A DNA stretch of 64,000 nt from Penelope pileata (Eukaryota; Chordata; Aves; Galliformes; Cracidae): positions 682,018 through 746,017 of the forward strand of contig WBMW01003233.1 of assembly GCA_013396635.1 (NCBI GenBank), written 5' to 3'. Position 1 is the first letter of the stretch. The number at the start of each line of letters is the position of its first letter. Below are positions 37,970 through 48,957 of the stretch, piece by piece. Under the pieces are notes generated by a model, which made no database searches, had not been told where the DNA came from, and was given only the letters and a program-made list of their open reading frames with translations. Both the position numbers and the translations under genes were made by a program.

Positions 37970-39952
37970 TGAATTCCATTTTCTCTCATGTTACCTGATT
38001 CTTCTGGCAATATGTGAAAGGATTTCACTGTTCCTTCCTTATCTTATTAATGCTTTACCTATCACCTCTCTAGTCTATCACCTTTCTATCACCTACCTTT
38101 AGTCTTTCACTTCACTATATATTTGAAATATCCTAATTTATAATACGAAGTACCATACACAAATGTCGTTAACATCTTCATTATTCTCTCATCTGTATTA
38201 CTAATGGAGATGTTAGTAAAGGTGTGTTGTAACACTAATCCCCAGAAATCCTGCTGGGTGACTCCTATGTAATGAATTCCTGTTTGTCATCATCCTTTGT
38301 ACACCATCACCCAGACTGTTTTTCAATTTAATATGTTTATAGCTAAGTCAGTTTCAATTAATTTTCATAGGAAGACTCTGGGAGATATGTCATTAAGTAT
38401 TTTCCTGAACCTCAAAAACATGTATTATTTAGTCTTAATGCTGCAACACCATTATACATTTTTTTAAAAGTTTGTCAGATTTTTATCTCTTGCAGCAGTA
38501 ATTTAGCAAACTAGTGAGGCATGTCAATCATTTTCAGTGAGTAGGAATAGATTTTTTTATTTGATTCTTAAGTTTATTACATTTTTATATAAAATATTGT
38601 CTTAGGCTACCATTGGCTTTGTGAAAAGAGTGTCAAACTGAACTCAAACCAAACTGCATAGTGTTGGAGACAGAAATTGGTCCTTTGTTCTCATTGTGCC
38701 ACAAGCCGAGTGAGAATGAAACACTAAAAGAGAAGAAGTGGGAGAGTGCAATTTAATCCCACTGTATTATCAGTATTTTGGTTGCCTTCTCAGTTCTCAT
38801 ATAGGTCCTTCTGATCCATTTCCTGAAACATTTACTGACAGAGACAATGTTCCTATTGCTCCTTCACTCTCAGTCTAGCTGTTCTGCCATGCTTGTTTGG
38901 GAATTAACAGTAATATAAAACTTTTCTGGTACTTGTTGCAGAAGACTGTGTGATTTCTTCCTACTGTGAGTAGAGCTCCTTCCCAGTCTAACACAAGGCC
39001 CTAGCAACTTTTCATGTTTTAAAAGACAAAAACTCTGGTTTCTTCTGGGTTCTCCTTTCAGGGTGCAGGATCTTCAGGGGAGAGTGTACTCCTCTCCCTT
39101 TTAACAAACATGCTGACAACAGTGGCTAGGTAGCTTAAACTTGGGCAATGGCCCATTACTTAGCCAAGATTATTTCTACAATTCAAGTACATAGGGTAGG
39201 AGGAGAAATGCCTGAAAAACAGGAATGAGGACTTTCAGGCTTTCGATTCATGTTTTCACTCCAGTGCTCAGCTCAGCAAGGAAACCAGAGTTGGTGACAA
39301 AAGGAGACATATGATCTTAAGTTTATCCATTAAGCGACTTCCACTTTGGCTTATGGGCTTACAGTTCACTTTTTCAGGCCTGAGACTAGAAATTGTTATA
39401 CATATCGCTACAGGCCATAAACCCAAGCTCTTTTTACTTTGGTTATTGTAATCAGATTTTTTACTGTTTTTAAACAAACGTTGTGCTTAGAAGTAATCCA
39501 GAAACTTTCTTCCTTCTTGTGTTTACACTCCAATGGTATGTCACGAAAGCCATGTCACTTCTGTAAAAGAAAATGCAATTAAACTGACTAATAGAGACTC
39601 ACGCCTGAAACAGATTAGGTACAAGCAGAGCAGTGTCGTAGTTTAGAGTGTCTGTGCCCATAATTGTTTTTGGTTCAGAGAAGTTATAACTTTACTGCAG
39701 GTCCTGCCAGACTCAACCTTAATCCATAGTGAGACATTTGGGTGTCAGAAATGTGTTGTACCAGTTTCAAGGAAAATATTTTACTGTGAGTGTTCGTATC
39801 ACATTATGACTCCATAAGGTCTCCTAGAATCTGTGTAAGACATGGAAACATCCGGCCATCCAGGGAAACTGCTCTTGCCTGGCAAAATTGTATTAGGCCT
39901 GAATGGGATGTGAATAGTTCTCACATTTCTGTACTGTTCAGCCAAGTGGTCC
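37970..39952. other. Unique non-coding stretch
   Basis: I see no gene or mobile element. Around 38050-38110 the words ctatcacct/ctttcac recur, giving weak local repetitiveness. Confidence 0.55.
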
Positions 39953-40222
39953 TCACAGAACCACAGAGTAGTTAAGGTGGGCAGGGGCTTCTGGAGGTCA
40001 TCTGGTGCAATTCCCCCTGCTCCAGCAGGGACACTCAGAGCAGGGTGCCCAGGACCATGTCGAGGACGAGGCTTTTGAAGATCTCTGAGGAGGAGACTCC
40101 ACAGCCTCTCTGGACAAACTGTTCCAGTGCTCTGTCACCTGCACAGTAAGTAGTTGCTTCCTGATGTTCGAGTGGAACCTTCTGCGTTCCAGTTTGTGCC
40201 CCTTCTCCTGGCACTGGACATG
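39953..40222 (-). mobile_element. CR1 LINE 3' fragment, minus strand
   Basis: CR1 3' region in antisense. It opens with the complement of the terminal repeat (tcacagaaccacagag), then ggcaggggcttctggaggtc, atctggtgcaattccccctg, ctccagcagggacactcaga, cacagcctctctggacaaac and gccccttctcctggcactgg. These correspond to the 3' UTR and the very end of ORF2 in the family. The sense 5' end of the fragment (higher coordinate) runs straight into an A-rich tract. No intact reading frame remains. Confidence 0.88.
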
Positions 40223-40229
40223 ACAGAGG

Positions 40230-40255
40230 AAAAAAGAAAAAAAAAAAAAAAAAAA
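40230..40255. repeat. A-rich tract (A6 G A19) next to CR1
   Basis: Lies at the truncated 5' side of the minus-strand CR1 fragment and not at its 3' tail, so it is not a CR1 poly(A) tail. CR1 does not use one. It may be the target-site sequence or a later expansion. Confidence 0.8.
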
Positions 40256-41639
40256 GCACAGCTAAACAGTTTATTTTGTACTGCAAACAGTAAAACTAGT
40301 GTACTTGTGTTGCAGAGTGTAAGCTAGTAGGCTTTATTGGACTGGCATGGATCTAGGGAAGATTTCTTTATTCTAGTGCATTAGGCAATCTGCAGCTCAA
40401 AAATCCATCCACCTGAAGGGAAGCAGGGAGCTGACTGCGTTTATAGTGGCCACAAATCTCAATATTCTCATGGATCTCATTACTTTTTAAAAGGCTGCCT
40501 CAAAATCCAAATCTCAAAGATAACAAATATTTACTGAAAATAAGGCATCCATATTTTACAGATTTATGTATTTTTTGCAATTTATATACTTCCATCTATA
40601 GTACTTTCTGCTAAATAAAGCAGTAAGCACTTTGATAAATACCTCTTTTTCTTTTCCTGTCTTTTCTATTTTTTTTTTTTTTTTTTTTTTGGTGGGGTCT
40701 GTCAGGTGGAGCTGAATGGAATTAAAGAAGACCATAAGGGTTCAGATTTTGATGTAAATGCTATTCAGACATTGCATTTACCAAAGTAAAAACATATAAA
40801 GATTAGGAAAAGTCAGTTATATATATAAAGTTGTGAGTGACCAAAAAATGAATTGGACTGTGGTTCAGCTTAGAATTATGAATTGTGGCTATTCATTCAT
40901 TTTTGTCTAATGTAAGTTAGATATCACCCTTATGGTGAAGTCTTAGTGCCACGAAAGCTACACTGAAATCAAGGACTTCTCCCCTTGAAAGAATGTCCAC
41001 ATTGTAGCCTTTTGACTGTCACTTATTCTCCTGCTTTACTAATCTTTTCTATTTTACCCCGAAATGAACTGGATATCTGTTTTCAGTTCAAGCAGTAAGG
41101 GCAATTTTACAACAACTATATATACAAGACATTAATAAGGCCAACTGTATTTTACACAACATTTGTGGAGTTAACGTGGGAAAATCTTGCATATCTGGTG
41201 GTATTAGAGCACAACTGTGAGTGATGTAAGTGAACCGTACATCCAGCATACTTAGCATGATGCAATTAATAAATAATTAATGAGCACAGTGTATGAAAAC
41301 AGATACAAATTAAAGTGTTTACTGATAAAAGACATGCTTAAGAATTTAAATTGATTTCCTGAAAAGGATTCTCTGATATCTGCTATTTGCTTTATCTAAA
41401 CAAAAAGGATTATGAGCATGACAGTGAATTGCTGAGCTTTTGTGATAGAAAGCTTGTTAGCTTTTTTTTTCAGTTGAGACAAACCATAACAAAAGAGCTA
41501 CTTAATTATTATTACTGAATGAGCATACATTGTGCTTTAATATTTTTCATGTCACTATTCACAGGGGCAGACTGATTAAAAACAATCCTCAGGTTTGTTC
41601 TAAGAGTTGGATTCTGCTGCTTAAACGTAGTTGTCTAGC
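40256..41639. other. Unique non-coding stretch with T22 run
   Basis: Contains a T22 homopolymer at 40669-40690. No gene or interspersed repeat is recognised. Confidence 0.55.
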
Positions 41640-42480
41640 ACACCTTGAGATGCTTCACAGTTCTGGAGACATTCGCACATACCTGGGAAAGGCAGTACAG
41701 AGTCCAGCAATTTCTGGAGTCATGGCTGGAGTTGAAAAGCCCCAGGGAGGTAAAATGGAAACAGGCTTACCCGCCTCACCTCAGCTGACTGAGCAAAGCC
41801 ATCATCAGGTTCCTGTATGGAGGGAACCACAAGATGATTAGTACAAGCATCTCTGAGCAGACAGGACTTGTAAACATTTCCCTTGGTCTTCCCTCAGACA
41901 ACTACTGAAGACATCAGCAAAGCCCAGAACACAGCACAGCACCTCCACCAGTCCTACTCAAAGGAAAATGACGCCTTAACAATGAATGGCTTCTGGCCAG
42001 GTCTGGTTCCTGAATAGCTGCAGGAAGATTGTGAGGGAGCACTAATTGGTCAAAAATGGGCCTAAAACAATGTACATAGTCATGTGCCTGCATGGGGAGC
42101 TCCCAGCTGGGTGTCATTTCCTTGAGCAGGTTGGGGTACAACAGCACCCTTGGAAGTGCCCGTGTCCACGACTCCCCTCTCCCTGCCTCTCTCCCTAGGC
42201 CAACACTGACTGACTGCCCAGAAAAGGCACTTGCCTGGGAGCCTTCCCATCAGTACGCAAGCAGCAGCTTCCGGAAAACCAGCTGAACAAAAAGCCTTTT
42301 CCCCCCTACTCTAGGCTCCTCAGCCAGGCTTCTAGCCCCACCCACCATGAATTCCGTAAATGGTGCCCAGCTGCTTACTACGTGGCATGGGTTCTGTGTG
42401 AAAACCAATTCGTATTTTGGCTTAATAACATCTGGCAACTTTCTCTTGCATCCTTGGCAATGGTGCGATGTTAGCCCCCA
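41640..42480. other. GC-richer block of unknown origin
   Basis: This stretch is visibly richer in G+C than its surroundings, with clusters of cccagctgg, cccctctccctgcctctctc and agccccacccacc. It carries a 103-codon plus frame (41530-41841, ending HHQVPVWREPQDD), minus frames at 41914-42147 and 42250-42438, and a 64-codon plus frame at 42092-42286. None has a domain I recognise. On the minus strand near 42470-42490, gacgaattttgggggct resembles the junction between a retroviral LTR and a proline-tRNA-type primer-binding site, but only the first eight or so bases match that site. It could be a decayed endogenous retrovirus, a CpG-poor former regulatory element or a lncRNA exon. Confidence 0.3.
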
Positions 42481-45400
42481 AAATTCGTCACAAGTTGGAT
42501 CTCTGTGTCACATCATACATATGTAAGCATGATATTTCCCAGCAAAAGAGAGACATTCTCAATCTGTAAAGCAAATTACAGACAGAATATATCCACAGCT
42601 TGTTCATTTACTGAATGATTTAGTATCTTAGTCAGAAATATAGATAGTGGAAATCATTATAGCTTGAAAAGATTGTTGTTGGTGGTGGTTTTTTATGACT
42701 GAAAAAAATGCAGGAAGCATAAAAAGTATAAGTTCAAAGGTGCTACACTTGTAAATTAAGAAATATTCTAAATCCATGAAAAAATGTGCAACAGAAAAAA
42801 TCTGAAAACTTGAACATAGAGCAATTTGAGTAAGTATAAATGTTCAGCAACATCTTTTTTAAACTTTAGAAGCATCATGGTTTCTATCTTGGGATGGTTG
42901 AGTCATTTAAACGGTATTTTTACTGACTAGAAAGAAACACAAAACCAGTATTTTAGTCTACGTTCCTTCTAGAAAGCAGTAAGCTTACTTTCCAAAGATT
43001 GTCTTTTCCCTGAAATAGAAAGAAGTCTATTTCCACCTCCAAAATACAGATGCTTATTCTGTTCTGTTTGTTGAGAAATTAGAAAATACACATTGTTCAA
43101 TCTAGCAATGTTTTAACATATCAGGCAGTACTGCTTTTCTTTTTCTTTTCATTCTGAGTCCAGTAAACAACTGTGATTAAAATCAAAGTACATTCCTTTT
43201 TTATGAAGGACACAGTGCTTATTTCAAGATTATGAAAAAATGAAAGAGGTCTTTTTTTACATAGCAGAACATCTTAAGTCTAAGCCATATAAAGGAGAAA
43301 TATATTACAGCTAAGGAATCTGCATATAAAATAAAACAAAAATTCACATTATTGGATTCTGGATAAATACAGATTCCTAATTTAAATGAAGTGTTTTAGA
43401 TTCAAAGATTAAATAAATGCAGATGATTCCTGCTGATCTCAAAAAGATTCCATCTTGTTATCAACATGATTTCAGTTTCATGTCATGCAACTATCTTCCA
43501 CACTTCACACAGTTAGCACAGCTGTAATGTAAAATGTGCCATGTTAAAAGCTGTATTCTACAACTTTTCTGAAGTTACAGACGCTCAGAGTTTTTGGCTC
43601 TCTGGAGAAACCTGCTTCTCACAGAATAAGGATTTTCATACTAAGAAGAACAGATTGTCTGCGCTTGTTATGTGTATGGTAAACATTCATATGCGCCTAT
43701 GCGTACAAAAATAAGTAATGGCTTCTTTTTTATGAAAGATATTAAAAGTGGCTACTATGTTTAGGAACTACGGCTGTCTGGAAATGTAAGCAGTCCTTGA
43801 GCTGCTGGAAGCTGGTGTTCCTGCAGCTTGTTTCTTCAGGTTTCTAGAGAGCTGTAGTTTCTCCCGTGTGTTTTAGCTGCCCCGCTGCTGACTTCCCCTC
43901 TATATATCTTTTCATGCAGCATATGGTAGGTGGCATTATTCAGCTAACAGATGCGCCTTTATGGTGCCTTCAATTTGTACTCTGCACGAAGGAACTTGCA
44001 GTATAGAAACAGGGGCTGGTAGCACTTGGTAAGGTCATTATTTTGGCTTATACTGTTTATATGTGTCAGCAAACTCCAGGACTAGGAGAACTCTAAGCAA
44101 TATATCTGACAAAGACCATGTTTTTATATGTTGCTTATTGTAGATAGGTTGTTAAGATAATTTGATTTATTAGCTTTTTATGGGCTCTCTGCTATGCTAG
44201 TAATGATGGGTACCTTGGCAGTCCCTTTCATTAATATCCCATAATAGAGTATTTATGATACTACCATTGACTCATGGAGAAATATTTTATTTCTCTGTAC
44301 AGAAAGTCAGAAAGCTGGATAGACACCAGTTTAGTGTCTGGGAGCAATAAAAAGGGCTGGTTACAATTACAACAGTGTGACTGTTTATTATGCTAATAAG
44401 AAGGAGGGATATCCTTTAAAACTTGGGAAAAAGACAAAACCTCCCTTGGGCCACCAAAGAATAAATGTGATGTCAATGAACAGCATTAAAGGTCGACAAG
44501 CATACTGAGCAAAACATGACAGATTATGCAATTCCCTAAAGACATTGTTCTGAACCCTGGGTTCTTCTAAACACTGGGTGTGAGGGAGTTCCCCCTGATG
44601 CAACTTGCTCAGCCCCAGCAGACTCAGTCCTCTTGTCTGCAAAGGACAGTGAGAAAAAATGATGCCAGTCAGTTGTGAGGTCTGAAAAATCCCCTTTCTG
44701 TGCTTTTAAATATGAAGACATGACACATATACCAGCTGAAAGCTATGTTCTTTCTTGACATGCTGAAATGAGCCATTTTCATCCATTGGTGAGAGAATAA
44801 TAAAGAAGTTATTTAACAGAGATGGAAATGTTATTCAGCTGCATCGGGTCAAATTTTCCTCAGCTTTACATCTGAAATCATTGAAGTGAGTGCAGAACAA
44901 GCTATAGCACAATGTCTTTTGTCTTTGTACATTCCAACAATTGCTGCCTGAGTGCTGCCTGAGATGTGATTCAGTTTATTAAGCAGTATCCATGTTTTTG
45001 GTTTTTTTGTTTGCTTTTTTTCCATGTACACAAAAGTGTGCTAAGAAAGCAATAAACACAGTCTGAGATACCCCACCATACTGTTTGTACTCTTCTTGCC
45101 GAACACATTAGTAGGTATTTGCAGGCTTTGGCCATTTCAGTACAATTAAGTGGAAAATGGAAACAAATCAGAATTACTGCTTTTGCCAGCTCTTCTCCAT
45201 AGCTGCTAACAAACAAGTGCTCCTTCACCCATTCCTAGGACTCTCTTGCCTGTTTTTGTACTTTTGTACAGTGACTGATAGCTTCAGTGACTAAGGTAAT
45301 ATGTCCAAATCCAATTACACACATTCACAAAAGACAACAAACAACAGGAATAGGGCTAGAAGGCACCTTGTGTTCTCAGGTAAAGCCTACAGGTACAAAA

Positions 45401-46084
45401 TGAGCACAATTTGGCCTTGAGTAGAGATGAGCAGCACAGTATGCTGATCTGTCAGCTCTTTGTCACACCAATGGAATTAATCAAAATCTGGATGTATCTC
45501 TTTCTCTAGAGAGAGGGAACCTAGAAAACTGAACACCTAACTGTTAGATTGTTAATGAGAATCTTAACAGCTGTATATAAAATGCATACAGGATTTTCAG
45601 TATTTATTCTGCATAGTGCAATTTGGCTCCTTTAGGATAAGTATGGTTAGGTCTAGCCAAAGACATCACTAGCAAATTAAATTTCTCTGTACTTGAACTG
45701 ACCAGGCAGATTTAGATTTCTCAGAAGAACGGGAAAAAATAACATAAACACTAGAAGGATTCTTCAGGTTATAAAATTCAGTATGGTAGTGATGGCAGGG
45801 TGGTCTCCAGGTGTGACTTAATGCAAGAAAATGGGAAAGTTTCAGCAATGGGAGTAGCGAGGTAGGAAAACAAAGACAAATTTAAGTGAATGCTTCATGA
45901 CTTTGTTGATCTCCTATAGCTCATCTCCTGCCATTCCCTCTTTTTCCCCAGATTTAGATGCCAGCTCTTTTTCTTTCTCAATAGTTATTTCTCTCCAAAC
46001 ACCCTATTTGGAAAAATATTTGCTCTCTTTTAACGCACCGGCTCAACCTGCTTTCCTCCCAGACTCTTCAGAAAAGAAAGGAGA
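42481..46084. other. Unique AT-rich non-coding stretch
   Basis: I see no gene or recognisable mobile element. Open frames are 85 codons or fewer, apart from the frame at 45897-46217 that runs into the 30-bp tandem repeat. Confidence 0.55.
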
Positions 46085-46144
46085 AGAGAATACTGCACAT
46101 ATTAAGCCTCGAGCAGAGAATACTGCACATACTAAGGCTAGAGC
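46085..46144. repeat. Tandem duplication, two copies of 30 bp
   Basis: Copy 1 is 46085-46114 and copy 2 is 46115-46144. Both begin agagaatactgcacat and differ at only a few positions (atattaagcctcgagc against actaaggctagagc-like sequence). In the + frame at 45897-46217 it encodes ENTAHIKPRA then ENTAHTKARA. I consider that frame chance. Confidence 0.9.
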
Positions 46145-46238
46145 CTTGGCTAAGAAAGGAAATGAATGGAAGGGCTACAGGAACAGTCCCTGGTGGAAGC
46201 GCATGCCACATATGTAGGGTTGGGAGCACAACTCAGCC

Positions 46239-46257
46239 TTTTTTTTTTTTTTTTTTT
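46239..46257. repeat. Poly(T) tract, T19
   Basis: Uninterrupted T19. No recognisable retrocopy lies 3' of it on +. Confidence 0.88.
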
Positions 46258-46863
46258 GGAATTGTTAAGAGCAGAAAAGGAAACAGTGAAGGCAGGAGAG
46301 CAGTTGATACCTTAATACCTGCCTTTCCATTCACTCTGTGGAGCTGCCCATTTTGTCTACCCCTAGGGTTGGCCAGGGACCTGACCTGTTGAAACCAGAG
46401 CAGATTTACAAATAAGCAACATTCAGCCAGGTTGAGATCTGGCATCTTTACAGTCGTCTATGGATATATCAAATTCAGGTGGAAAAAATGCTTTTGCTAT
46501 TATTTGAGTTCATCAGAAAGGTTGCTCTATTTTTCTAGACAACTGTTAACGGAAATCATAATGTGGTTTCTAGGTAAGTACACGTTGATTTACTGGCTGA
46601 AGTCTGTGAACAGTCTCTATTCATTGATCTATAAAATCAGACCAAAAGAATTCCCCTACACTCCTGATACTAAAGCTGATATCAAGTTATAGATGAGTCT
46701 TAAACCCTTTCTATATTAGTGGGCTAAGACCGTGAACACAGTGGATTTCAAACTAGAATCTGAAAACTAGCATTTGAATGTTGGCTTTCTTTCCTTTTTT
46801 CTATAGCAACTGATCCTCCTTATATTCAGTTTTAATTTAAATTTTAAAAATATCTGGGAACTT

Positions 46864-46970
46864 CTCTGGGTAACCTGTGCCACTGCTAAGTCACCCTTAC
46901 AACACAAAGTGCTTCCTGAGCCTCACATGGAACCTCCTGTGATTCATTTTGTGCCCATTGCCTCTTCCAG
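46864..46970 (-). mobile_element. Short old CR1 LINE fragment, minus strand
   Basis: Diverged antisense CR1 sequence: ctctgggtaacctgtgccac, tcaccctta, gcttcctgag, cacatggaacctcctgtgat and tgtgcccattgcctcttcca. These correspond to the same 3' UTR/ORF2-end region as 40070-40215 and 50840-50950. The terminal repeat is not seen, so this is an internal remnant. Confidence 0.75.
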
Positions 46971-47201
46971 CTTATTTTCAGCTTGCCATTGAAATACTGC
47001 CATTTTTCCACTTGCTGTGCCAAATTATCAATGCATTTCCCATGTGCCTAGTTACACAATAGTCACTGTGGTGAGAGTAATAGGACTCTGAATCACCTAA
47101 ACACTCAGATTGCAATGTAAAACTATCCCTGTAAGGTGTACTTTTGTCAGGCATCTCATCATCACATGTATCAGGAGAGGGATTTTGCTCTCAAGAGAAT
47201 A
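46971..47201. other. Short unique stretch
   Basis: Nothing is recognised. Confidence 0.5.
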
Positions 47202-47267
47202 GCTGAAACAGAGTTTCATTTAACTTACAAGGGGCTAAAACAGAGAGTTTCATTTAAATTACAAGGG
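47202..47267. repeat. Imperfect tandem duplication, about 33 bp unit
   Basis: Copy 1 (47202-47233) and copy 2 (47234-47267) share gct(g/a)aaacagag, gtttcattta and ttacaaggg. They differ by a 2-bp insertion (ag) and single substitutions, so it is older than a fresh duplication. Confidence 0.85.
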
Positions 47268-48162
47268 AAACACTGTGATCATCTTCAGACATCATTATTA
47301 CCACAACACAGTACGATATGAACAAAGCTGTGAATGGAGAGAACTGGCTGCATCAAAGACAAGAATTTTTCACATGGTTCTGTTTCTAAATCTAGGGCTT
47401 GATTGTTAAGTAAGTTAATACAAAACCTAATCATTAATCATATCATTTTATTGCACTTTATATTTAAATGTCATGCAGAAAATAATTAAAATTAAATAAT
47501 TTAGGAAATATTCCAAACATACTGACTATAACCCATGCCAAGTTTTATTTAAAGTGTTAGGAAAGGGGCTGTAGCTTGAAAATAATGCTAGACACTAACA
47601 CAGCATAAAATATTAAGGCTGTATATTTTAAAGCCTACACAATAATACAATACATTATAAAGATTAATTTCAAGCTAGTGTGAGTCGTTGCATTTCTCCT
47701 TTACTTCTCATAGTTTACTAAATATTGAGTTTGCAATAGATGTAATGATAGTACAGTGTTTTAAAGCTCTCTGAGAATATACACAGGACAATAAATGAAA
47801 ATTAGCTGTTTATATGCTTAGTATATGTGTCCCTAGTTACTATAGTGTTGAGTCAGTGGATAGAGGATGATACTTTCCTAATGCTTTATTTATCTCTGTA
47901 TAGAACTCAGATCACTTTACAACGTTACGTATCCAGCATCTTCCCTATTTGACAGATGAGGCTATTGTAGTCCCTAAAATGAAAATATTCTAGATATTTT
48001 TTAAATTTATGGCTTAAATTAAAAAATAACTAAATAGTAAAGGGTTATGTTATTTGATTTGAATTACATTTTGAATTAATGTGATTTAAAACAAACATTG
48101 ATAGTATAGACACTTGTATAGGTATTAATATACAAATACTACATAGTGATCATTTTCTTTGC
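47268..48162. other. Unique AT-rich non-coding stretch
   Basis: Nothing is recognised. The sequence is strongly AT-rich around 47.4-48.1 kb. A phrase near 47950-47970 (tgacagatgaggct) recalls MIR/L2-type wording but is too short to call. Confidence 0.5.
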
Positions 48163-48231
48163 AAAAAATTGTATTCAAATACCATCCCCAGTGATGAGAC
48201 ATCATCACTGGGAATACAATACAAGTTTTCT
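48163..48231. repeat. Inverted repeat / hairpin-forming sequence
   Basis: The core is a perfect 11-bp inverted repeat: cccagtgatga (48187-48197) and tcatcactggg (48202-48212) around the 4-nt loop gaca. Outside the core the arms continue to pair with a few gaps: attgtattc on the left against gaatacaatac on the right. The whole could fold into a hairpin of about 30 nt per arm. It lies inside overlapping chance frames on both strands. It might be a MITE remnant, a small-RNA hairpin or chance. Confidence 0.6.
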
Positions 48232-48902
48232 GAATGTGAAAACTGCACACAAAGATTGTGCTGCGCTGGATCTAAATTGCAAACAGACATTTTCCTGTGA
48301 AAGTCCTCCTTTAAATGTACTACTTCAGTGGAAGAGAACTGCTGTGCCAAACAGATTAATAATATGTATTTTCTTAAAAATAATTTCCCCAAGAAATATT
48401 AAAACTACGTTGGACTGGGAAAGTTCCACGGTATCTCTAATCACTAGTTTTATGCACATAATGTCTCACTTCAGCCTATAGAATTATCTAATTAATATAG
48501 ATCTTGTATGTATAGCAATTCTGATATAAAATCCCCTTTTTTAATTGGATACCGATGGTTGGAATAGAGAGATTTGATTGTCAGTTTCTAAGAAAGATCA
48601 AAAAAACTAGAGCAAAGTGGAGAAAAGCAATAATTGGAACTTCCAGGCATGCTGTTCATTAATAATTGAAAACCCTGACAATGAACTTGAGCCAGATTAC
48701 TAGAAAAGGTTTTGAAAAATAGCCTGTTGTGCTACTTCCCTGCTAACTGTCTCTGCACCCTTGGTGAATGGCTGACAGTGCCTGGCACTTGCGCCATTCA
48801 GACATTGTGATGAAGTGTATGTTTCTTACAGTCTTGAGTTATGAAGGTATGAAGATATACACCCTTACCCCTTCTATTCTGCAAGCGTAGAACTGTAATT
48901 CC
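48232..48902. other. Unique non-coding stretch
   Basis: Nothing is recognised. Confidence 0.5.
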
Positions 48903-48957
48903 CAATCCTCCCCTCCTCCCCCCTCTTCTTTCTTTCTTTTTTTTTTTTTTTCCCCAG
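48903..48957 (+). repeat. Long polypyrimidine tract ending in CAG
   Basis: About 50 nearly uninterrupted pyrimidines (cctcccctcctccc..., (TTTC)n and T15 at 48937-48951), then ccccag. In form it is an excellent 3' splice acceptor. However, the downstream open frame is short and carries no recognisable peptide. A simple repeat is the default reading. Confidence 0.75.

Noticed and set aside
47931..47975. Possible MIR/L2-like fragment (tgacagatgaggct)
   Set aside because: The match is too short and too generic to distinguish from chance.
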